Source: Elmis aenea (Eukaryota; Arthropoda; Insecta; Coleoptera; Elmidae). Taken from it: a stretch of 64,000 nucleotides of DNA. Location: positions 23,333,674 through 23,397,673 of the forward strand of contig OX393579.1 in assembly GCA_947652605.1 (NCBI GenBank). Reading direction: 5' to 3'. Below the pieces are notes generated by a model. The model did not search any database. It saw only the letters and a list, made by a program, of their open reading frames with translations, and had not been told where the DNA came from. Position numbers and translations under genes: made by a program. Of this stretch, positions 21,541-36,500 are shown one piece after another; the stretch's first letter is position 1; every line of letters begins with the position of its first letter.

Positions 21541-24500
21541 ATGGATTTTCGCGATTTCGATCAGCATATCCAGAATGGTGTGATAGTTGTTCAGAATTAT
21601 TGGACACGAGCACAGCAATGCCACCAACCGCAGGCGCAGATCCGTTACCTTTAATGGGCTTACGTTCATTAAGGATATCGGCACCCCCTTTACATCGACC
21701 ACATCGAAGTTGTGACAGTTTATCATCAACTGCCAATAGTTCGACTGAAAGTTCTGATACCGATGATCGATGCGATAGTTCGTTAGGTATGCATTAAATT
21801 ATGGCGTCTCTTCAGATGACGTAAAATTGTCAGTTGCAGTGTTTGCGTCGTCCTTATATTATTATATTACAACATCCCCCGAAAGGATCACAATAAAGTT
21901 CAATTTATTGTTGAAAGAATATCATTTTAAAAGATGCTTTGCCGATATAATAAAACATTAACCAAAAGTTAACAACACCATACAGGGCGGTCCACTTTTT
22001 TGTAGCAGGACTTTAACAGTCGATACAAAAACTCATTTTAAAGCGAATATTCCATATCAACATGGGTCCATAAACGCTTCACTTTAAAGATACAGGGTTG
22101 AAATTTTCTAAAAAATATCAATTATTTTTAACCGTTTCTTAACCAGTAGATAAATTTAAACCAAATTTGGTATACAGCACCACCTTACAGCTTACCACAT
22201 TCGGTGAGAATGAATTTCATGTCCCACAAGCAACCAATGGTGGAGTTGTAGGGGTTCAGTTTCAATAAATTTTATAAAAAACTAGTACGGCCCTGATCAA
22301 AATCAAACTCGAACTTGTTTTTGGGTAGAACATTTTATTGTAAACAAAGAGTGTCTCTTGACTTTTCTTCGTATCGCCCACCGTTTGGCGGGCAATTCGA
22401 TTTATTTTCCTATTTTCGCGAAAAATTACATCAAAAATTCGATCCAAAAATATCGAGAAAAGCAGAAAATTGCAAGTTGCAGAGTAAATGTTCAAAATGT
22501 CGATCATTAATTGTTAATTAGTATGTTCTGTTATTAAAAACTGCAAAAATCGGTAATTACTTCTTTATTTCGAACATTAGCGATATTTTTAGATCGAATT
22601 TAAGAGCTATTTTCCGCGAGACTGGTAAAATAAATCAAATTCCGCGCCAAAAGGTGGCAGATAGGAAGAAAAGGCAAGAGACACTTTTTGTTTACAATAA
22701 AATGCTCTACCCAAAATACTTCGAGTTTGATTTTAAACAGAGCCGTACCAGTTTTTTATAAAATTTATTGAAACTAACTGAACCCCCACAACTCCGTCAC
22801 TGGTTGTTTGTGGGACTTGAAATTCTCACCGAATATGGTAACCTATAGGGTGGTGCTGTATACCAAATTTGGTTTAAATATATCTACTGGTTGGGAAACG
22901 GTTAAAAATAATCGATATTTTTTCAAAAATTTCAACACCCTGTATCTTTAAAATGAAGCGTTTATGGACCCATGTTGATATGAAAAATTCGCTTTAAAAT
23001 GAGTTTTGGTATCGACTGTTAGTCCTGCTACAAAAAAGTGGACGATTCTGTAGATTTGTCGGTCAGTTTAGACCTTTTTAATTACAGTGGAATATTTTTT
23101 AAAAATTATTTCACCATTTTAATTACATATTTTAATTATTTTAAGTTATTTTACTTTTTAAGTCCAGTCGCACAAAGCTCTATTATAGTTAACAAAGCCG
23201 TGAAACATCGTTTCCATGGTTACAATATTGGTGTTGAGTAAAGGAGAGAAAATAATTAATTAAATTTGGACGCAGCTTTGTGCAACCGGTTCAAAGTATT
23301 TATTTTTGTAATCGGCAGCTCATGTAAATAACTGACGGTGTTTATCGAATGGCAGAATGGCACTTGATACGCCAAACTGTGTTTTGCTCCAGTCGTACGG
23401 AACTATAAAATATAAGGATATACAGATTTACTACGTTATGATTGTAAGTGTACCTTACTTATTCATTACGAATTGCCGTAACGTCTTATAAATAAATTAC
23501 TTATATTACGTCTGCGGTGTTTACTTAACTTGTGCAGTATCTAGGTTAAATGCAAATGTTCATTCCATTTTAAACCGAAACTTACTGGTAATTGCTGACT
23601 ACAATATTCGGCCATCCCTTGAATAATTTTATTTTGTCTTTACAGTTAAAACGCGAAAAATCAAAGCCGATGTTTAATAAAATCAGTAATCGCCGCTTAT
23701 TGTGATCCTTGGGTATTGAAATCGGCCGCTTAATAAAGTCAATTTTACAAAAACCAATATAATTCGGTAAATTACACTTTACGGATATTTTCAGTAGTAA
23801 TTTTAACAAGTGCATTGAAAATTATCGATAATTTTTGGTAAATATGCCCGAATGCAAGTTGAGCTGAAAAACAAAACACGAAGTGCACGAGTGATTTTTT
23901 CTTTCAACTTGCATGAGTAAAGATTTGTCAAAAATTATAGATTTTTTGCAATGCACGAGTTATATTTTGTCAGAAAATTTCCTCGCCTAACCTACCTGTC
24001 AAATTAAATGTATGTTATGTCAAATTTCACAAGTACTGTCAGTGGTACGTCAGGGGTGTGGTTTAATCCATATTAAAGTAACGCTACTGGTCGCCGAAAT
24101 TCGTCAAAAAATTATCAAGACCAAAATATTTAATTCTTTCTCCAAATTTATATTTTCGACCAATCACAAACTCAGATTTCTTAGAAACGACCAATAAACG
24201 CATGAAAATCTGTTAATTGCGAAAAGGATATTATCAGTGCATGATTATGTTTATTGGTCGTTTCTAGGAAATCTGAGTTTGTTATTGATTGAAAGCGCAA
24301 ATTTTACCGCAGGATCAACATCTGACAGGGGAATGTAAAATTATTACCGTGTAATAATGCTCCTATTGGTAGTCTCTAGAAGATTTAAGATTAGTGATTG
24401 GTTGAATACGTAAATTTGACAGGTGAAGGAAATTTTCAGATAATAAAATCAAGTTACAATCATCCTTTCGCATTGAAAGATAATATTAGTAAACGGACCA

Positions 24501-27500
24501 CTATTAAGCAATAAAACAATTTACGTTTAGGGAAAAATATTTCTTATACATCACAAGAAACATGTAATTGATAATACTATAGAAAATTCTTGTACCTACA
24601 TACGTTATAAATTTAAAATATGCCTATACATACTACTTTTAAAATAAGTAGATTATCTAAGTTTAAATTGAGGTTATATTTTTGTTTGAAAAACTTCACG
24701 ACTCTATTTAATAGAATCACCGTTTATTAGAATCAAATTTAAATTTACAAACGTGTTCATAATAAACGGTGCTTAGGTACTGTAATTTTAAGTAATAAAA
24801 TGAGATTCTTTTTAAGTCAGAATCACTCATTTATTTTATAAATGTGTATCAGCAAAACAGAAAATATGTAACCGAGAACGCAAATCAGCTTTTTTAGTTT
24901 TTGTTTTATACATTTTGTGTATGTTATAAAACTGCCCAAATTTGCATTATTCTTTAAGCAAAAATAAAATATTTTACATACTTTTACTGTTCGTGCTTTA
25001 TATTTATTTGGTACATTTTCAATGTTACGTCCGTTAACACGCACTGATCAATATAACTATAAATTGTAGAAAAATCGACTTATCTTAGAAAGATATAAAG
25101 GATTTTTATTCGCCTAGGTATATCATTTTTGGTATTTGCGTTCCAGGTTTAGAAGACGACAAGGAGTTTCCTGTGGAAATTCTGCCATATTTGTTCCTAG
25201 GTAATGCTGCTAATAGTGAAGATAGCCAAGCTCTGGCCAGGCATAGTATACAGGTTAGTCTTGCAGTACTTCCATAAATAAAAGCCATTAAAAATATGTA
25301 TTTGTATTGTAAATTGATTATGCATTTTTAAATCCACACCCCTATGTCAATAATCGAAATTCACAACGTTGTTCAAGGACCGGGTACCCACCTACAGATG
25401 TTTTATTATAAACTTATGCTATAAGATTTGTATATTTTTGTAAATAGAATGGCAGATTGGTCAAATCATTCAGTTTTAAATTTCAAATTCTAAAACCTGT
25501 AACATCCAAACATTTTATTTACTTTTAAATGAGGTAATAAACAAACCAGATATACAGGGTGTCCCAGCCAAGACGAATTGTTCAATAGCTCTGTTATTAG
25601 TAATGATATTAAAAAAAGTTAAATATAGGTTATTTATGTCTAAAATGAACCGTTTTTGAGTTATTAACGTTTTTTTGAAATTTTTGACAGATGCAGACCT
25701 TTATAGAAATATTTATATTTATTAACATAACAACACCAGAGCAATTTACTCTGGTAATTTATTAGACAATAGTGTCATAGTGATTGTTGACTAGTTACAT
25801 TTTTAAAATAATATACAGGGTGTTCGTTATACTCGGTCCATTTCGCTAAACTTTAAACGCATGTAAGTCATTTTTTTTAAATGGAACACCCTATATATTT
25901 TTACATTTTCTTGTGGAAAATTTAATTATCTTTCAAAGTTGTTAAGCATGTTTTATGTCAAAAATATTTTGACATAAAACATGCTTAACAACTTTGAAAG
26001 ATAATTAAATTTTCCACAAGAAAATGTAAAAATATATAGGGTGTTCCATTAAAAAAAAATGACTTTCATGCGTTTAAAGTTTAGCGAAATGGATCGAGTA
26101 TAACGAACACCCTGTATATTATTTTAAAACTGTAACTAGTCAACAATCACTATGACACTATTGTCTAATAAATTACCAGAGTAAATTGCTCTGGTGTTGT
26201 TATGTTAATAAATATAAATATTTTTATAAAGGTCTGCATCTGTCAAAAATTTCAAAAAAACGTTCATAACTCAAAAACGGTTCATTTTAGACATAAATAA
26301 CCTATAATATTTTTAAAAGAGAATTTAATTTTACATCCAAAAATTGCAAAATATACAGGGTGTTTCCTATAAAAAAAAACAATGTTTGGTATTAGAGCGC
26401 AAAAACAAAACACCGTGTATAGTTGAAAATAATTTTAGGTTATGTAGTAAATGATAACAAACAACTTTTATATTTAACTTTTTTTAATATTATTACTAAT
26501 AACAGAGCTATTGAATAATTCGTCTTGGCTGGGACACCCTGTATGTACATATTTAAATAAGTTTAAAACAGTTCAACATCCTATTGTAAAAATTTGATCA
26601 TATTCGTTGTATTATAAACATCAAAGCTGTTAAACATTTGTGTTGTTACAAATTACTTTCGATTTTAACCAATTGCAAAACAATAATTTGCTCCTAATTT
26701 ACTGTAAAATTAGAAGTAAAAGATTTTTACACAATTGTAACAGAACCTCCAAATCAGTAATTTATAAAAAAAAAAACTCTCAGATTTATACAGTCATTAT
26801 TGTTACTGGTTCATGTCACTTGTGCTATAAAGCAGCAATAAAGAAGAGCAAAAAATCTTGCATAGTATGCGAAAAATTTCTTTACAATGAGCATGCTATG
26901 ACAATTACAAAATGTAAATAAATAAACATTATTGTTTTTTTCTCATATAGACATTAGTTTTTATTCATTTAATCATTCCTGTAATTATATTTCGTTTATT
27001 CTCTAGCGTGCCATGACATTTTTTTAAAACATCACTGAATAAGTTTCAGCAAGGGGCACAATTTGTCTAATGTACACTTTATATTAGTGTGATTAATCGA
27101 TAATTGCTCATAAATTTCATTTTTTTTTTACAGGCGGGTACCCGGTTACTGACATAAGGGTTAACAGTATTATTCTTTTTGCATTTGCAAGTTTTGTCTG
27201 TGTTTTACTCACAACTTTATCGGTTTCTTTCTACATATTCCGAACATTTAATATAATGTAATTAGGTACCTATATTTAAACCCTTTTTAACTATTTCTTC
27301 TCATAATTTTGTTAAACGCGACGAACAATAGGCAAATGTTTACAGTTTAATCATGTAAAGAAAAAGGCGGCATAGTTAATTTCGTATTGGGTCCGTGCAT
27401 ACTAACTACCGACCATCCTGTACTTAGCTTCATTTTTTTACATTTATGATTTAGCTTTGTTTTATTTAGCTTTTTAACTAAAATATACATTTTGTTCTGT

Positions 27501-30500
27501 TGTCCGGGTTTGCTTTTAATAAAAAAGTCGTTTTCGCGAGAAAGTTATTTAAGGTCTTTATAAAATCTTATCGGAAGTTATTAATATTGTTACTTGTCAA
27601 GGTTTATTTTTAAAAGGAGGGTTTAAAACTTCGTTTTCAGAAGTGGTATGTTGATTTTATTTCAAAAGTTTATTATTATACCCCAAGCCAACCGCAAAGC
27701 TGTGATTATCGAAGTATGAAAGTGACGAATTATGCGGTTTCTAACGTGCCGAAGCGGACTTATTCCTTTAACCTTGACCGTATAGTATCAACGGATCAAT
27801 TTCGTTGTCAACTATTTTGTGCTGCTTTTAACCATTCAAGAAATTTTCTTTACACTTCATTGAAAATGTGTTTTTTTTTATTCATTCGATACGCTTGATT
27901 TGATAAACGAATTACTGACTCGATAAAAGTAGCGCTTAAAAACATAAACGAATGAATTTATAATCAAATTTAGGAACAGAACGTAAAGAATCCTGCCTTG
28001 GGCTACGTAATTATTTTTTCTTTAAATTAATATAATTTACTTCGTTTATCCTGAAATTAAAAACAATTTCTGTGGTGTATATAAATTTAAAAGCCTAATT
28101 TTTGTATTGCTTTTATTTATATTTAAACCATTTTATAGATTATTGCTTTAAAAAAAAAATCAAACAATTTTTGTTTTATTTCGAAGAGCGAATTGATTTT
28201 TTAAATGTAATATTATAATGACTTTTTAGAATTAAAGAGTGTTTTTTAGTTTATTTGAATGTTGTCTTCTTTTTCAGTATATTTTGAATGTTACGCCTGA
28301 CTTACCCAACGTATTTGAAGACTTGGGGAGTATAAAATACATGCAGATTCCTATAACGGATCATTGGAGTCAAAATTTGGCCAGTCACTTTCCTCAGGCT
28401 ATTGAATTTATTGGTAAGTTGGTTTTAAGATTTGTATCGTTGTTCCTTTGTCAGATCAATCATATTCTATTTTACAATATCATATATTATTGTGAGCATA
28501 AGTGGAGATTTGATTTTGACATATTCATTGTGTTATTTTGCGTTTGTCATATTCTGTTTGTGTAAGATAAAAATATATAGATGTTATAAATATCAAGACA
28601 ATATTTTGAACGCTCGATTCGTCTGTTCGCGCCAGAAGTACACGTGTCCCTTGTATAGAATTTCTAATAAAAAATATGCTTGTATGAAACCTACTTTTAT
28701 TAAATTAGGTTAGTAGTAGAAAAACATAGGGACCAACACAATATGTATAAATGTTGATTGAAATTCTAGTTCCAACATGGACATCTCGGTTATTGCATGT
28801 GCTACAGCATAGGTTAAAAGACAAATTTGATAAATTGTATGCTGATTGTCAATATCATGCCCCACCTCTATGCCTTGAAAGATTTTAATGCCCCCTATAG
28901 CATAATATCAACCAAATTCCGAAAGGTACTTAAAAAATAAACGAAAATAGATAAGATTGTTTTTAATTTGAGTTTCTTCCATTGGGATTTTTTTTTCTGC
29001 GGGAGATGACGAATGCAATATACTTAATCCTGAGGCTGTTCTACATTTCCTGGTGTACGGCTTGTTGGAGTTGAGTTATTGCGTGGGTTTTTTCCCATAT
29101 CTGACTCCTCTCTTCTCTTTCTTGCGTTTGTTGTTTTATTTCCTGCCGCTGTTTTTATCTCTTCAGTCCAGGCTCTTCTCGGTATACCCCTCCTCCTTGC
29201 CTCGTTATCCTTCATGCCGTTCTTTCTTCTTTCATCATCCTTATTATGTGCCCATACATCTTAGCTGCCGTTCTTCGATTCTGTGCCGCACAGGTCCCAA
29301 GTTCAAGTTTTCTCTGAAGACCTCATTCCTTATTTTGTCCTTCGTTGTTTTTCTCTCGATTTTTCTTAAATATTGGGAAAAATTTTGGGAGGTTATTCCT
29401 TCTAGCATATCGAATATTAAGGTATTGTTTACAAAATGATTTCCGAAAACGTCTTCTTTCAGAGTTACACCACTTAAAGGGTACGATAAAAGTAAGTTTT
29501 TATTTTATTTCTCAAATTTGGAGAAATTTAGGAAAATGACATTTGGTAAATGCTTTTTACTTATTAAAAGATTTCTTGAAAAGTGCCCCTGTTGGTTTTT
29601 TATCAGAACTTTTAGGAGAGTTAAAATTTTGCAATTTAATTTTAATTAAACCTTGATTTATTTAGAAGCATTTTTATTCTTTATTGTTCTCGTAAAACCT
29701 ACAGTTTTTGAGTAAAAAATAAAATAACTACCAAATAAACAGAAAACACCTGTCACTTTTTCTCAATACCACCAAAACGAATCATTTTATTGTAGAATAT
29801 TTGATTGTGTATGTTCACTTACATTAATTATTACTCAAAAACTGTAGGTTTTGCAAAAAAATTAAAGAATTAATAAAGGTTCTAAATAAATTATGCTTTA
29901 AAAAAAAAAATTATTCTGCAAAATTTTTACCTTCCAAAAAGTTCTTATAAAAAAAAAACAACAGAGGTCGGACTTTTCAGCCCCTTGTGAAATTGGGAGA
30001 TAATTAAAAATATATATTACTGTGAAAAACGTTTTAATAAGTAAAAAACATCTACCAAAAGTATTTTTTCTACATTTTTTCAAATTTGAGAAATAAAATG
30101 AAAATCTACTTGCACCGTTCGTCTTTATGGGAGTGTTACTCAGAAAAAAAGACGTTTTAGGGACAAAAATTATGTGAAAGCCCCCCTTAATTTTTGATAA
30201 GGAATTACCTCCCGAAACTTTGGCAATATTTATTAATCACTCGTAAATTGTAGACACATACGCACATTTACACAATATTTGGGGGCGCCCAAATTTTCTT
30301 TGCCTAAGGGCGCCATAAACCCTTGCGGCGGCCCTGGAGCAATGATATGTTGTAATAAGCGTAAAGCAATATTTTATACATGAATTAGATTTAGATATGT
30401 ATTTTTATTAATGAACTGAAGAATGTTTGTATGTTTATAAATGAAGAATATAGGACCATCGGAAAACGGAAACCTCTTCCTCAGAAAGAAGGTTAAATTA

Positions 30501-33500
30501 GCAAAGAAGTTTATTTTTGCGTGCCTAGAAATAAATTTCATTAAAAAAATCGTATTTTACCCTGTTCCCGAACCATCCCAAAAAAACTAAATGACTTAAA
30601 TTGTACGTCAAATTTTGTATTAGTAACAATAAAAATTTAAAATGTATTATTCGAAGTTAAAATTAATTGACTTACCCTGTTTAGTTTGTGAGAAGCGATA
30701 GTAAACTTTTTTATGGGTGATATAAGATGGTTATGCTTATACGAGTAGTTGACAATTTTATGGTGAATATAAGGATTATGAGTTTAAAAGTAACACAGTA
30801 TGCAGGTTGCAGGATGATGATGAATTAATTGATTATCAAATGTTAATTTTTTTTACGGATATAGAGGGTGTTCCAATTTCGATGGGGTCGGGAGAGTGAT
30901 TATTTCGACTAAGGGATGCGCAAAAGAATGGAAACAGACAAATATCTAGAATACTATTGCAGATACAACAATGAAATGTTGTATCTAAGCATTATGTTAT
31001 TTTTGGGATTCGATGAAAATAATAAGGTTGCAATACGACTTCCGGTTCAACCGGAAACGGACTCAAACTTTGAAATTTTAAATAGAACACCCTGTATATT
31101 TTTACATTTTTGGATTTCTCTAACAATTTACTTTAAAAATTGTATGAGGTTATATGGGCGTAAAGTCAAGTTTTCGTAAAATTTACATTTTTATGAAAAT
31201 TTTGAGCGATACAGCACTTCCAATTTTTTTTAACACTAAAGTCATTTAGAAAGGCAGAAGAATTTCGTTTAAAAATTAGTTTGACAATAGATTAATTAAC
31301 ACTTTGCGCTAGCTACATTTGTAAAATATTATACAGGGTGTTTTTTACGCTAGGTCAAACTCGTGAAACTTTAAACATCGATATCTCAATTTTCTTAAAT
31401 ACAGCAACCTATATGTTTTTACACAGTCTTATAGAAAATTTGATTATCTTTCAAAAACATTAACCATGTTTATATCTAAAACTGATATTTTACGAGATAT
31501 CGCGTTTTTAATGTAAATTATTAAGGCAACGTAATTTTTCGAGTAGGCTATGAAGGTAGTCAGCGATAATTTTGAAACAGTTGATAGATGAAAACAAGAA
31601 AGTTGTAATATTATCTTTTCCTTTCGATTTTTCGAAATTTTTTATATTGTAGAAGTAATTTTACCAATCTTGCGTTTATATCGAGGTTTCTTATCAGAGC
31701 CACAATATTTTTCATATAATTGATTTTGATCCATTGTAAAGTCTTAAATACCGATTGATAATGTATTGAGTACGCGTAAAAGCACGCTGATCAAACAAAA
31801 GTCACTAAACAGTCGTATCTTTAAATTTAAAAACGCGGTTAGGGTTGAAAACGTTTCCGGTTCAACCGAAAATCATACTGTAGAATGGAGATACACACAA
31901 AATTAGTTAATAGGATTTAGTAATTGTCCCATCACTTGTCCAATGAATAAATGCATAATTTTAAGAAATCTTTTAAGAAAGCTTTAGGTATGAAACATGG
32001 TGAATGTTTTCGAAAGACAATCAAATTTTCTACAAGACTATGTAAAAACAAATAGGGTGTCGTATTTAAGAAAATTGAGTTATCGATGTTTCAAGTTTCA
32101 CAGGTTTAACCAAGCGTAAAAACACCCTGTATAATATTTTAGAAATGTAGCTTGCGCAAATTGTTAATTTATTTATTGTTAATCTAATTTTTAAATGAAA
32201 TTCTACTACCTTTCTAAATGACTTAAGTGTTGAAAAAAATTGAAGGTGCTGTATCGATCAAAATTTTAGTAAAAATGTAAATTTTACGAAAACAGTTGAC
32301 TTTAGGCCCATATAACCTTTTACATTTTTTAAGGTAAATTTTTAGAGGAATCCAAAAATGTAAAAATATACAGGGTGTTCTATTTAAAATTTCAAGTTTG
32401 AGTTCGTTTACGGTTGAACCGGAAGTCGTATTGCAACCTTAATATTTTCATCGAATTCGAAAAATACCATAACGCTCGTATACAAAATTTCATTGTTATA
32501 TCTGCAATATTATTCTAGATATTTGTGCCTGTATAATAAAAGTAGTGTAACAATAACGACTTACAATAATTATGAATGAAATACGAATATCAAATATCTA
32601 AATCCGTTTCTGAGATATAGCTCAAAGACAAAACCTAAAACGCTGTCGTAACTGTTTTTTTGGTGATGGAAAGTCATAGTTAATCTTTAAAATAGTTTTT
32701 CATGTTGAAACATACCAATTTTACGTTGTTGAATTTATTGATGATTGGAAATGAGACAAAAAAAAACTGTAATGGCAACTAAATGTAAAAATTAAGAAGT
32801 TTTTGTTGTAAATGTAAAATAAATGTAACTGGAAAAGGTTGCTGCAATGCTGAGCTGCAGATTGTTAAAAAATATAATTTTGGTTACATCGTGTTTCAAA
32901 AGTTGACGTAAAAGTTTGATATTGTTTATAATTGCGTAATAATGTAATGGGTCTGTTCTGTTTGCATAGCTAATAGACTTTCCAATTTCTTAAGATTAAT
33001 AATTCGCCAAGAGCACTATTTGCTTTTATAGCTCCGGCTCCCAAATGGTCGCGTGGGTGTACAGTACAACAAATACGTCTGTGTTTAATAACACATCAGC
33101 CTTTCTAAATCGGACGTCTATACAGGCCATATTAGCTAGCAGCAGTCGGCCACTCGGCGCGCTAAGATTAAAACAGCATAAAACTAATTTAAACATTTAC
33201 TAACCTTACCTCTGTTTTAGTCTGATATTTTATTTCTGGTATTATACCCAAGCGTAGGCGGCTATATCGTGCTGAAATTTTCGCCGGGCTTGTACCTACC
33301 GCCAACTCGAAAATCAATAAGACGGGTGCGAGGGAGATGCAGGTATACATATAGTGCGGGCGGTTGACTCAGCTGGAGCTGACCATCTCTGTTTGCCACC
33401 CTCGCTGTTCGTAGTTTCATTCACTAGACATGAATGGCTGGAGGATGTAGGTCACCGAGGGAGCGAATCCATTCACTTCGCCCCCGCAACGCGTTTATGT

Positions 33501-36500
33501 AAATCGCCATCATTCAGTGTCTAACACCTTTTTTTTTAAAATTTCATTATTTACTCTTTCCCTTTTTTACGATCGACTGTTTTATTTGCGCGTCGAAAAC
33601 ACCTTTCCATATGAAAAAACGTTCAAATTTTACGACTTATACCTATTATGCGATTTCATACAGTAAAGCTAAAAAACGAAAAACTGCTTCGGCTTTAAAT
33701 AAATCGTTTTGTTTTCAAATCTATGGATAGTAAAAATTAGCTTATTGCTCACAGATTCCTCTACCAAGGTGTGAAAAGTAAAAGTTCAATGGCAGTTTTT
33801 TCGCGTGGAAAGTTCATTGCACTAATTAATAAAGTATTACTCTATTACATTTTATATTACCCTGTGAAACATATTTAAATAAAAATAATGCAATATGTTT
33901 TATAGTAAGGAAATGTTATTTAACATATTTATTATGTTATACAAATATACCTATGTTACATCCTTAAATGGATTGTATTTGCGTTTTCACAAGTATTTGC
34001 TTAAATCTAAATTGTCAATATTTGATTTTTTTTGTGAGAGTTGTACAAAGGTTATTTTAATTTTTTTCTCGCCAAACTATTCATTAAAATTATATTTATT
34101 TACGTTTAATAATAGTGCATTTTAGATAATATCTCCTTTTTCTTTGTCTGCCTTATTCTTTCCGGATATTGGCCAGCATCATTGACTGCATTTTTAAAGA
34201 GTTCGATGGTCGTAACCCCATACCATGGTCATTTTAGATAATATAGGACATAAATAAATTATTAACAAATTAAACAATTTCGTTATTCTTTAATTTTATA
34301 ATTCTGTTGACCGTGATAGTTCACATAATGAAAAATATATTTATTATGTTACTTAAGACCTTCCATTGAGCTTTTGTAATAATTTTATATTTGTGATATA
34401 GTGTCCTATGTCTCCAAGGTACAGATATTTTGAATGCTGATAATTGATAAATCATTCAAAGTTAAAAAATTAAATGTATTTATAGAACAATTTCTTAATT
34501 AAGTGTTTCAATTTTGTTGTTTGTCAATACTACTATTAATTTTTTTGACGGAACTAATTACTTTCATTTAAAAAAATTATTAAAAGCAAGTTTTTGTCTA
34601 AAATTTCAATATCAATTTTGCTGAAATTTTATTTTGTAAAATGAACTGTTGAAATATTTGACTTTTAAAAATTTTAATAGAGGTTTCGTTTTCTACCTAC
34701 TCAGAACTCAGGGAAAAAATCTTAAAAATTTTGAGTTAAGGCTAGACTCGAAATTTAATCTTTTCGGTGCTCTGGACGAGTATACTCGCCAAATTTTTAC
34801 GCGGCCCAAGGTACTCGAGACGAGTTAACTCGCCCGAACGTTACCGCATTTGAAAGTTAGGCGCACTGTAGGCACAGAAAAATTAAAAGCATTGCGCACC
34901 TAAAAGGTTAATCATTAACCTGTATAAATTAGGCACCATCTGTGCTTATATGCCTCTTTATTATAATATAGTACACTTATTCAATTAAAAAAAATGTTTT
35001 ATGAATTATACATGTTACTTGTAATTTTATTTCTAAAGTACAGGGTGGGAAACGGACGTTTTTAAAATGAACAGAACTCGGTTGATTTTCAAGTTTTTTT
35101 TTTGTTTTTTTTTGCAAAGTGAAGAATAACATCTGCCATTTGATATAACAAAGTCAAGTATCCTCTTAAACGAAAAGTTATTTTTTTTTTGTTTGTTTTT
35201 AATCAAGTATACAAATGAATGAACAGAACTCGGTTGATTTTCAAGAAAAAGCAAACTTATTTATTACAAATTGACAAACAACATAGGTATGCTATTTGAT
35301 TTACCATAATTATTTAGTTATGGAAAATTATATCCATCAGGTGGCGGCCACCCTCCTGAATGCAAGTTTCAAGTCTCTGCCTAAAGTCATTCATGACTCG
35401 GTCTAGCAGCTGTGCGTCAATTAAATGCGTCTCTTCTGTAATTGTAATAGCATCTTTCAACCCCCTTAGTGTCGCGGTGTGTGGGCAAAAACACGTTCTT
35501 TTAAGTGCCCTCACAAGAAAAAGTCGCAGGAAGATAGTCTGGTGATCTTGGGGGCCACGGCAAATCACCGAAACACGAAATGACTCGGCCAGTGAACGTG
35601 TTTCTAACAACTTCCATGGATGCGTTTGCAGTATGCGTTCAAGGGGATACTTGACTTTGTTATATCAAATGGCAGATGTTATTCTTCACTTTGCAAAAAA
35701 AAAAAAAAAAAACTTGAAAACATTCAAAAAACGTCCGTTTCCCACAAGTCACCCTGTACTTGCCAATGTTTTTTGTTTCCAGTAGTTTGTTTTCATTGTT
35801 TATTTTTATGTAAGCTTATTAATACACAAAAGTGTAATAGGTAGAGATACATTAATAACTTTTTCTTATGGCCAATTTAGCACCTTTTCTGCTATTTTTT
35901 TTGCATCTGGCACCTTTTTCATTGCAGGGTGTCTATAGTTAAGTGACATCAGCCATTGCTGAAATATACTCTATTTACATTGCTATAAGAAATTTTAGTT
36001 TCACCAAATAATCCCTGTGAATTAGTTTAGTTAGATTTTTAATTGTATAACTAAAACTACTCACTTTTTTCAGATGAAGCTCGTTCAAGGAAAAAAGGAG
36101 TGTTAGTGCACTGCCTGGCAGGTGTATCACGTTCGGTGACAATTACAGTAGCATATATCATGTACAAGTGTTCTCTCAACCTTAATGATGCCTTCAACTT
36201 GGTCCGTTCACGTAAGTCGAACATCGCACCCAACTTCCATTTCATGGAACAACTCCATAATTTTGAGAGAGAACTTAAACTCGATGTGTCTTCCCAAAGT
36301 CCTAGCATATTACTGGAACAAATACAACAAGAACAGAAAGACCAACAGCACAAGTCAGAACTACATAAACAGCGCATTTGCCCAAACTGTGGCCTCAGAG
36401 ATGACTGTAAATGTAGGCAACATACGGAGTTTTTAAGCCCACTCGCACAAATCGGCGTTAGTCCAGATTCAGGTATCGAATTCGACCGCTGGGCTTCCAG

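Noticed and set aside
29053..29439. 128-codon hydrophobic frame on the + strand
   Set aside because: It lies opposite a LINE reverse-transcriptase fragment. The hydrophobicity comes from the antisense of an Arg/Glu-rich sequence.
33400..33500. tRNA-like B-box (GGTCACCGAGGGAGCGAATCC)
   Set aside because: It fits the B-box consensus poorly, and no cloverleaf or A-box could be drawn at the right distance.
36057..36377. Cys/Ser-rich 106-codon minus-strand frame
   Set aside because: It is an antisense shadow of the last Mkp3 exon, whose frame is clearly coding.
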